Origin: Endomicrobiia bacterium
Lineage (GTDB): Bacteria > Elusimicrobiota > Endomicrobiia > Endomicrobiales > Endomicrobiaceae
Assembly: GCA_009776745.1 (NCBI GenBank)
Contig: WRNH01000017.1
Span: forward strand, 1-32,069
Direction of reading: 5' to 3'
DNA: 32,069 bases
Shown: piece after piece, positions 27,701 through 32,069 of the stretch
Numbering within the stretch: position 1 is the stretch's first letter
How the letters are laid out: every line of letters starts with the position of its first letter
Notes under the pieces: generated by a model
Databases searched by the model: none
What the model was told of the DNA's origin: nothing
What the model saw: the letters and a program-made list of their open reading frames with translations, nothing else
Translations under genes and position numbers: made by a program

Positions 27701-28241
27701 GATCATGGAATATGAAATAATGCTTGCCGCAGAGAGGAAAACGGAAGATGCGCTGATAATAGCCGAACGGCAAAAAGCGAAAGAGGAGATCAGAAAAAAG
27801 CAGGAAGAGCAGGCAAGGCACACTGAGGAAAGAAGAAAAAGAGTTTCTGCTGAGATCAGCGATGAAGATCTGATGAAAAAGAAAAAAGAAATACAGGGAA
27901 GAATGCTTAAGCCGATACTTGAATCGTTTGAACTAAGATTTATGTCCGGAAAGCATGAGTTATCGCCGCATTGGATGATAGAGCTGAAAAAGCAGGCGGA
28001 AGCGATAAAAAAATACGAATACAAAAAAATATCCATAGAAGGACATGCGGACACTTTCGAGAATACGCCCAAAAAACTGTCAAGGTTAAGAGCCAAGACG
28101 GTGTATGATGAATTTGTAAACAGCGGAATATCCGCCGAAAAAATAGAATATGTAGGAGTTTCGTCGGTATTGCCTGCCGCTTCAAATGACACCGAAGCCG
28201 GAAGAATGGCAAACAGAAGAGTGGTTGTGGTGGTGGAATAA
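21771..28241 (+). CDS. Giant Pmp-like autotransporter adhesin with OmpA/Pal C-terminal domain
   Basis: The 2156-residue product is a predicted surface protein. A signal peptide (MKKILLLSLFLLLFCAPWAVG) leads into a beta-helix passenger with about 37 repeats of the GGA(I/L/V)Y type alternating with F-x-N/FxxS strands (about residues 180-1290), as in chlamydial Pmp proteins. A spacer to about 1600 follows. An autotransporter-like barrel runs from LWLQAKVNV (about 1614) to NAGIRYTL (about 1880). Then come about 155 highly charged helical residues, interrupted by an Ala-rich piece. The end is an OmpA-like domain (about 2045-2156): EGHAD, LSRLRAKTVYDEFVNSGI and NRRVVVVV. Barrels usually end the protein, so this periplasmic extension to peptidoglycan is unusual. 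I chose ATG 21771 after aagga (21760-21764) over the in-frame TTG 21753. Confidence 0.9.
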   Translation: MKKILLLSLFLLLFCAPWAVGVDVSDWTAFTSVFTSTINYDGSSSSNTINLTTSTIMLNGTSSWLGGTASNVKTINGLFNGNKSALDGSGNVNSGLVVYNRTPDDHRILNINDLIVKNMRYSYGAIYLYSLNTNSSNITLNLYNVDFDNNNRAINTNMGGTNRSIVINASGTIVFSNNNFNGSGGAMNLVYRTTTTFENSTTTFTGNSASGNGGAISVTGSNTDGNTFLNFTGSSVTFTENRATGVSSLGGAIYIAGGTGGTPGNRTSFLNFTNSSVIFSVNSSNSNGGALYLADRTSAAFTNSSIAFTENVTANGSGGAIYITGSNSLLDFINSNAAFSDNRASVGGGAIELQSGSIVNFSGSTVTFNNNIAAGNAAGALHVMQSIVNVANSSMSFNNNNARDNGGAIDAWQTSYMSVHNSYLEFNNNISSAVPVGGQGGGAIFIGNGTRAIFNEVEAHFSVNSSSRSGGAIYVGGTAYSTMTFTDSTLIFNGNVAASSGGAIYIGNYSTVTFNNSAVSFLSNNAQNNDGGAIYITATSINDRSYLNFIDSTATFSSNTASASGGAMYLASYTNTTFTNSFATFIGNKAESGSGGAIYAGGGTNYSTMTFTDSTLTFRENIAASSGGAVFLDPRGNMTFRNTNIEAIGNISQTGSGGFLYASATTAVSGTVFNGSVNVSGNRAALYGGGIYTERSLTFNGDVELTGNTAQRGGAIYATGGSTITFSGLSTTINYNESKLDAAEGNGVIYMNGTSIVRFLDTYLRAIGNEAYNGGFLYLNNNGNTDFTRNVNLSNNKARVSGGALYVTGTWIGAGTRTTVLNFNGIDVNMSGNTANVFGGAVYATSSNSALNFNGSNVTFSSNTANEGGAIYAVSGTTLAFTESSVSFNHNKADTGGAIFINSNSSSLSFTNSVVTFTNNTAAGSGGGAIFLGGGSINFTGSAVTAVGNKAENGFGGFLYSISVAVFGNVTITSNTANSGGAIYADNSFSNLNFSGNLTTFNYNTATSSGGAIYADDDSRLNFTGSSTIFNNNRATSSGGAIFASSANINFTNIVTFTSNTASSGGAIYASSGTALTFSGSSTKFNYNSATGTNSGGALYIIGTSVTFDGGFVWFTGNNSAGSGGAIYSKSSTLNFRSSSTHFTDNYAFNGGAIYLNGGNIDFSSTSLTAAENTANHFGGFLHAENAGVIFGEVEMTGNMANHGGAIYADGNTTLTFSSVTAFNNNSASGNGGAIYAVNNTTLTFNGSSTIFQNNRAGDGGAVYVANGGFAEFYNASFTNNSSEGKGGAVYVESLSNVISVVHFYSNNSNGTVFENNTAANADSGNGLYAGRNSKIYFITDFGASVEMRDSIAGSADNAKIFIGGAGDFNLYANSLNNHANIYLSGGNFNFKDGASFSAGLFEYSTGTILNMQDGQQNKLYVKDLKADGTLKMDLISGDAGDKICVDGTATLGSSSELITNISNMNFRKQIFTLINYSVLLESFSAYDVINISSGVSVSSYSLQYDYLLEDKNWIALTVYGDNLQTNFSKLEGITFNQKQTAGVYDVLSADSAGDLDYIISKIEGLEEKGQRRALSQAAGYFIANVIRSGGADGGSNEIYDRIKNSDGMIRSKDLWLQAKVNVIMNQGDENSINDYTDTAIGVSAGYDIFTAEPDIMFGIFGKINKHNVSQDPNNTADVTNTGLGLYGGIIKDKWEVKGLLSGSLDSYSTERYIEFAHREASSEFKGMTLNADIEGAGKKPINDITDFRYYAGMEIRNSSYDGINESGAESLNLIVSRNSYKRVAARLGAGVNQEREKYAWHVRGEYKYLLDGDLPEIESKFEGTGSSFKTRGSKEGKGAAGVRAGGVVNVTPDIKLFANASFYTADRYRNIYANAGIRYTLSSVYNEMIVQNIEAKEKARKERKRINAETAVYEKTRRIREREKRRIEKEEEKERIKAEKEKAAAAAALSLTVPLHQDIRANDAHTQPEKRRTDAKIMEYEIMLAAERKTEDALIIAERQKAKEEIRKKQEEQARHTEERRKRVSAEISDEDLMKKKKEIQGRMLKPILESFELRFMSGKHELSPHWMIELKKQAEAIKKYEYKKISIEGHADTFENTPKKLSRLRAKTVYDEFVNSGISAEKIEYVGVSSVLPAASNDTEAGRMANRRVVVVVE
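22318..25646 (+). repeat. Coding tandem repeats of the beta-helix passenger
   Basis: The DNA repeats the string tccggcggagcaatatatgc with small changes many times, for example near 24707, 24797, 24959 and 25463, each coding SGGAIYA. Units are about 75-110 bases and out of register in exact sequence, but always in frame. A longer in-frame repeat joins 23207 and 23585 (offset 378 bases, 126 codons). The reverse strand shows matching spurious frames rich in YIAPP, which is GGAIY read backwards. Confidence 0.8.
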
Positions 28242-28277
28242 AGGCATAGAAAAGATAATAGATAAAAGGTTTTTTTG

Positions 28278-28296
28278 TGCTGAACTTGTTTCAGCA
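28278..28296. repeat. REP-type palindrome
   Basis: tgctgaa (28278-28284) and ttcagca (28290-28296) are perfect reverse complements around cttgt. This tgctgaacttgtttcagca palindrome is a REP motif seen in many bacterial genomes, and it yields the spurious peptide MLKQVQH on the reverse strand. It lies 37 bp after the adhesin stop and may protect the 3' end or slow transcription. Confidence 0.7.
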
Positions 28297-28339
28297 TCTG
28301 GCCGTTAATTCTCCTCCTGCGTACTTACCTTTACACACA

Positions 28340-28484
28340 ATTGGACGTCTCTAAAAACCATGTCTACGCCATGTCATTCCCGTGAAAACGGGAATCCATG
28401 TTTGCCATTGTCGTCGAGAAAAAAGCAATGTGGATTCCCGTTTTCACGGGAATGACAAACAGGTATTTTTTAGAGACACCCAAT
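28340..28484. repeat. Terminal-inverted-repeat element, copy C, with REP core
   Basis: The left end attggacgtctctaaaaacc (28340-28359) faces a right end of the same family (about 28463-28484). The core contains two facing copies of the REP motif: gtcattcccgtgaaaacggg at 28373-28392 and its reverse complement at about 28437-28456. It gives spurious peptides such as WIPVFTGMT. It lies between the two giant adhesin genes. Confidence 0.8.
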
Positions 28485-28502
28485 TGTAGATGTTTCCTTT
28501 TG

Positions 28503-28588
28503 CTGGGTGAGTGTCCGACGAAGTCACGAACCGCGAGACGTGAGCGCACCGGAAGCAACTTGACTGCTTGGGTTGCCTTTCGTAGGTA
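28503..28588. other. GC-rich noncoding patch between adhesin genes
   Basis: About 59% of these 86 bases are G or C by my count (51 of 86), clearly above the A/T-rich surroundings. Short inverted repeats are visible (gac-gaa-gtc at 28530-28538; gcaac and gttgc near 28554-28576). No protein frame is convincing. It could be a small structured RNA, a remnant of another repeat family, or part of a foreign insert. Confidence 0.3.
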
Positions 28589-28622
28589 AATATTTTTCAT
28601 GCGTTTTCCGTGCCCGTTGATA

Positions 28623-28661
28623 CCGCACAGCTTGCTGTGCGGATATTCATTTTGGTATAAT
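28623..28661 (+). promoter_or_regulatory. Promoter with overlapping palindrome upstream of second adhesin
   Basis: TATAAT (28656-28661), preceded by TG at -15/-14 (an extended -10), has an 18-base spacer to TTGCTG (28632-28637). A perfect palindrome ccgcacag-cttg-ctgtgcgg (28623-28642) covers the -35 box. It could be an operator or a hairpin ending upstream transcripts. The start of transcription would be about 200 bp before ATG 28866, placing element copy D in the leader. Confidence 0.5.
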
Positions 28662-28673
28662 TAGAGTCTAACG

Positions 28674-28820
28674 ATCGGATGTCTCTAAAAATCCAGTCCG
28701 CGCTGTGTTATTCCGATAAAAATCGAAATACATTTTTGTCGCTGCCGCAGGACAAATCCAAAAAAACGCAGATACCTGCTTTTGCCGGTATGACAAACTG
28801 AGTTTTTAGAGCAATCCGAT
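28674..28820. repeat. Terminal-inverted-repeat element, copy D, degenerate core
   Basis: Left atcggatgtctctaaaaatc (28674-28693) and the reverse complement of the right end (28801-28820) agree at 17 of 20 bases. The core is a decayed REP pair (ttattccgataaaaatcg near 28709 and cttttgccggtatgaca near 28780). As with copy A, it lies directly downstream of a promoter and upstream of a gene. Confidence 0.65.
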
Positions 28821-28865
28821 TCCGTGATTATTATGAAAATTATTGATTATTTAAAGGTAAACCAG

Positions 28866-31800
28866 ATGAAAAAAATCTTATTTCTATCGCTATTTTTGTT
28901 GTTGTTTTGCTTGGCTAAGGTTGGGGCGCAGCAAAATGCTGGGAATTATAATGACTTTAAAACTTATTTTGAAAATAGTAGTAACAATACAATCAATATA
29001 ACCAGTGATTTTATATTTGGTAATAATGGTACTCCTACTTGGGGTACAAACTCTTCTGCTACCTATAAAACTATTAACGGGGGAAGTCATATATTAACAG
29101 GGAATGGCACTTCATCATATATAGAAGTAACTAACACAACTACATCATATACAAATAAATCTCTAATAATTAATGATATTACAATACAAAATATGTTATC
29201 TATGTATGGGGCAATTTATTTACATTCGAGCTATGATCAACCAGACGCTGATATTACTTTAAATTTATACAATGTTAATTTTTATAATAATAATAGAGCA
29301 ATTACTACTTTTTTTAATGGTGATAATAATAGTAGATCAATCGTAATAATTGCCAGCGGAACTAATGTCTTTTCAAATAATAACTTTAACCCTAGTTACT
29401 CACCCGGTGGCGGAGCTATGTATTTAATTGACAGAACAGCTACTACTTTTATGGATAGTAATACGACTTTTACGGGAAATCAAATAACAAACGGTTCCGG
29501 CGGAGCGATATATATTACAGGAGCTAATGCTTCTTTAACTTTTTCAAACGGTGTAGTAGAATTTATAAATAATACGGCAAGCAGTAACGGCGGAGCGATA
29601 TACAACAACGACAGAAGTAAAATAAGTTTTGAAAATAACACATCTGTTTTCACAAACAACAGTGCAGGAAATGCCTGCGGAGCAGTGCTTAATGATAATA
29701 GGGCAATAATAACAATTACAAGCTCTACAATGACTTTCAACAATAATAGCTCAAATAATACCGGAGCAGTGCTTAACCAGTTTAGAGCAGAAATAACAGT
29801 TACAAGCTCTACAGTGATTTTCAACAGTAATAGTTCAAATATTTTCGGCGGCGCGATAAATAACGGAAATAATTCAAGAATTTCATTTACGGAAAGCACT
29901 GTAACTTTCCACAGTAATAGGGCAAATAATTCCGGCGGTGCAATATTCAATGATAGTAATTCAGGAATAACATTCACAAGCGCTACAGTGATATTCAGCA
30001 GCAATACGGCATCTTCTGGCGGTGCAATATACAATACCGGTAATGCAAATATTTCATTTACTGGTAGTGCGGTAACATTCAGTAGCAATACAGCGGGAAC
30101 TGATGGCGGAGCGATATACATTACAAACCTTGCTTCTTTTTTAAATTTTTCAAATTCAATCGTGGATTTTATCGGAAATCGAGCAAGCGGTATCGGCGGT
30201 GCGATATATATTACAGGAGCTAATTCTTCTTTAACTTTTTCAAGCGGTGTAGCAACATTTATAAGCAATACTGCATATAATGTTGCAGTTAGTGTTGTAA
30301 ATAATGGCGGGGCTATATATGCCACAGACGGTTCAAATGTGACTTTTGAGAATGGAAATTTAGCAATATTTAACTATAACAGGGCAAGCAGCGGCGGGGC
30401 AATGTATGTAGACGCCGCAACTGCTACTTTTACAAATAGTATAGCGACTTTTACAGAAAATCGAGCTATAAACGGTTCCGGCGGGGCATTGTATATAAAT
30501 ATCGCAACTGCTGCTTTTATAAATAGTATATCGACTTTTACCGGAAATCAAGCTAGTAGTTACGGCTTCGGCGGAGCGATATATATTCTAGGTGATACCG
30601 ACAGGTCTTATTTAAGTTTTATAGACAGTACAGCTACATTTACAGATAATATGGCGGGTCAAAATGGCGGAGCAATATATACTACAGGCAGTAATTCTTT
30701 TGTAAATTTCTCAAACAGCGTTGTGACATTTACAAACAATGCAGCCGGCTCCGGCGGAGCGATATACAATTATCAGAATTCAACAATTTCATTTACTGGC
30801 AGTAGTATAACTTTCAGTGGCAATACGGCATCTTCCTCTTTCGGAGGAGCGATATACAATGGTTCTTCTTCAACAATTTCATTTACCGACAGTAGTATAA
30901 TTTTCAGTGGCAATACGGCAGATAGTAATAATGGTGGCGCGATATACAATATGAATGCTTCAACAGTAACATTTACTAATACTAATGCAATATTCAGCGG
31001 CAATACGGCATTTTCCGGAGGAGCGATATACAATAATACAAATTCGTTATTAAAAATATCAGGCGAAGGAGCTTTTATAGGAAACAAAGCAACGGCAACA
31101 AACGGAAACGGCGGAGCGATATACAATGCTGGACTTTTAGAGTTATCGGCAGACAGCGGAAAGAGCATATCGTTTACGGGAAACAGCGCCGGCTGGCAGG
31201 GAAATGACATATATAATACTGCTCAGGGAACGATAACGATAACTGGAGTCGGAACGGTAACGATAAGCAGCGGAATAAGCGGATTTGGCTTGATAGAAAA
31301 GAGCGCAGGAATATTTAATATAAACGGAAACAGTTCAGAATATACGGGAGTATTCACGCAGACAGGCGGAAATACGATAGTAACAAACAATACTTTTGCA
31401 GGCGTACATAATCTCAGCAACGGAAGCGTATTTGAGTTGGCAACGGGCGCAGCAATGAGCGCGGGCGCGCATTATGCATTAGACAATGCAACGATGACAA
31501 TAAGCGCGGACAATGATTTAGCATTTGGCGGACAAATAAATGGAACAGGTTGGATAAACAAAACCGGCGCCGGGGATATGCATTTTATGTCCGGAGCGGA
31601 CATAAATTTTGATGGAAGATTTGATTTGGCCGGCGGGAACGTACATTTTTCAACAAGCGCAAAAATAAGCAGTATGGAAATAGAAGCGGCGGGAACGCTG
31701 ACTTTAGATGTGGATTTTATCGGTTCGCTTACAAGCGTGCTGTATTTTGAAGATATCACGATAAACACGGCAAGTAAGTTGCATATTAATTATATCGGTA

Positions 31801-32069
31801 CACCTCCTGCCGCGGGTGCTGAGGTAACAATCTTTTACTCAAATATTGAAAATGGTGAATTTAGCGGTAATAATATAGCAGACGGCAGTTCCGGAAATTA
31901 TACTTTTGAATGGAAAACTTCAAATATTTCCGGATATCAGTATATGGGACTTTTGACATATAACGGTCCTTTAGTTTTAGGCCCGTGGAATAATTTTGTC
32001 AGCGAGTACAAAACAGCGTCGGGAACTACAATACTTTTATCGACAAGTATAACGGCTGGGGCGATTCTC
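28866..32069 (+). CDS. Second giant Pmp-like adhesin, 3' end cut by window edge
   Basis: I translated 1068 codons with no stop before the window ends. The signal peptide (MKKILFLSLFLLLFCLAKVGA) is nearly that of the first adhesin. The next 180 residues align with it too (for example ITLNLYNVNFYNNNRAI with ITLNLYNVDFDNNNRAI). About 20 GGAIY-type repeats span nt 29410-31130, often followed by Asn (GGAIYN), unlike the first protein. A region without such repeats follows (about residues 760-1035). At nt 31990 the sequence WNNFVSEYK resembles the N-terminal module again, so a second passenger module may begin. ATG 28866 follows aaagg (28853-28857); an in-frame ATG at 28833 is possible but would spoil the signal peptide. 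The barrel or anchor, if any, lies outside the window. Confidence 0.88.
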   Translation, partial: MKKILFLSLFLLLFCLAKVGAQQNAGNYNDFKTYFENSSNNTINITSDFIFGNNGTPTWGTNSSATYKTINGGSHILTGNGTSSYIEVTNTTTSYTNKSLIINDITIQNMLSMYGAIYLHSSYDQPDADITLNLYNVNFYNNNRAITTFFNGDNNSRSIVIIASGTNVFSNNNFNPSYSPGGGAMYLIDRTATTFMDSNTTFTGNQITNGSGGAIYITGANASLTFSNGVVEFINNTASSNGGAIYNNDRSKISFENNTSVFTNNSAGNACGAVLNDNRAIITITSSTMTFNNNSSNNTGAVLNQFRAEITVTSSTVIFNSNSSNIFGGAINNGNNSRISFTESTVTFHSNRANNSGGAIFNDSNSGITFTSATVIFSSNTASSGGAIYNTGNANISFTGSAVTFSSNTAGTDGGAIYITNLASFLNFSNSIVDFIGNRASGIGGAIYITGANSSLTFSSGVATFISNTAYNVAVSVVNNGGAIYATDGSNVTFENGNLAIFNYNRASSGGAMYVDAATATFTNSIATFTENRAINGSGGALYINIATAAFINSISTFTGNQASSYGFGGAIYILGDTDRSYLSFIDSTATFTDNMAGQNGGAIYTTGSNSFVNFSNSVVTFTNNAAGSGGAIYNYQNSTISFTGSSITFSGNTASSSFGGAIYNGSSSTISFTDSSIIFSGNTADSNNGGAIYNMNASTVTFTNTNAIFSGNTAFSGGAIYNNTNSLLKISGEGAFIGNKATATNGNGGAIYNAGLLELSADSGKSISFTGNSAGWQGNDIYNTAQGTITITGVGTVTISSGISGFGLIEKSAGIFNINGNSSEYTGVFTQTGGNTIVTNNTFAGVHNLSNGSVFELATGAAMSAGAHYALDNATMTISADNDLAFGGQINGTGWINKTGAGDMHFMSGADINFDGRFDLAGGNVHFSTSAKISSMEIEAAGTLTLDVDFIGSLTSVLYFEDITINTASKLHINYIGTPPAAGAEVTIFYSNIENGEFSGNNIADGSSGNYTFEWKTSNISGYQYMGLLTYNGPLVLGPWNNFVSEYKTASGTTILLSTSITAGAIL

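Noticed and set aside
28242-28277. Intrinsic terminator after the first adhesin
   Set aside because: There is a T-run at 28270-28276, but no stable stem precedes it; the hairpin comes after the T-run, the wrong order.
27671-28297. A 208-codon reverse-strand frame starting MLKQVQH
   Set aside because: The start is the REP palindrome at 28278-28296 and the rest is antisense to the OmpA-like domain and coiled coil.
28364-28600. Small frames on both strands giving WIPVFTGMT and MDSRFHGND
   Set aside because: These are the familiar spurious translations of REP motifs in element copy C.
22318-31130. CRISPR array
   Set aside because: The repeats are in frame, vary in sequence and code for beta-helix turns; spacers are not of constant length and there are no cas genes.
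22340-31768. Many reverse-strand frames rich in YIAPP and FVNVT patterns
   Set aside because: They are the antisense of the GGAIY repeats and occur only because the coding strand repeats are periodic and poor in stop-complement codons.

Overview
The window reads as a chromosomal segment of a diderm, moderately AT-rich anaerobe-like bacterium. My best guess is Elusimicrobiota, probably an Endomicrobium relative. The guess rests on the LPS genes lpxK and gmhB, outer-membrane autotransporters, AT-rich codon choice, a giant lineage-type protein, and abundant short intergenic palindromes and REP-like elements. There is no rRNA gene here, so the assignment is inference. Every protein gene I accept is on the + strand.

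Layout. (1) 1-4011: the 3' part of a giant protein gene of unknown function, cut by the window edge. (2) 4012-6118: a restless tRNA/repeat zone. It holds a promoter, a REP-containing inverted-repeat element, a trigger-factor paralog lacking the ribosome-binding domain, a decayed tRNA-Leu copy missing the anticodon loop, a second promoter homologous to the first, then intact tRNA-Lys(CUU) and tRNA-Leu(UAG). (3) 6119-11793: the protein quality-control cassette tig-clpP-clpX-lon, with clpX and lon overlapping by ATGA. (4) 11815-14644: a class V aminotransferase and D-3-phosphoglycerate dehydrogenase, probably serine biosynthesis. (5) 14726-15379: a CpXC-domain protein. (6) 15514-19690: a cell-envelope operon with a PIG-L/LmbE deacetylase, a GT4 and a GT2 glycosyltransferase, LpxK and GmhB, overlapping at four of the five junctions or nearly so. 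(7) 19786-21704: a secreted DUF3108 protein and a cation diffusion facilitator. (8) 21771 to the end: two tandem giant surface proteins with Chlamydia-Pmp-like GGA(I/L/V) beta-helix repeats. The first is complete and has an unusual order: signal peptide, roughly 37 repeats, autotransporter-like barrel, periplasmic charged helix, OmpA/Pal peptidoglycan-binding domain. The second runs off the window.

Two kinds of small repeat run through the intergenic spaces. One is a set of inverted repeats built from degenerate heptamers (a different 7-base word at each site) that sit exactly between a stop codon and the next start. The other is a 130-150 bp element with conserved 20-bp terminal inverted repeats (attgggtctctctaaaaacc) around different REP-type cores, present in four full and two half copies. 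These explain several misleading small ORFs and wrong upstream start codons.

The strongest candidates for something new are the autotransporter-to-peptidoglycan anchored adhesin pair, the ribosome-binding-less trigger factor beside the real one, and the heptamer inverted-repeat family.
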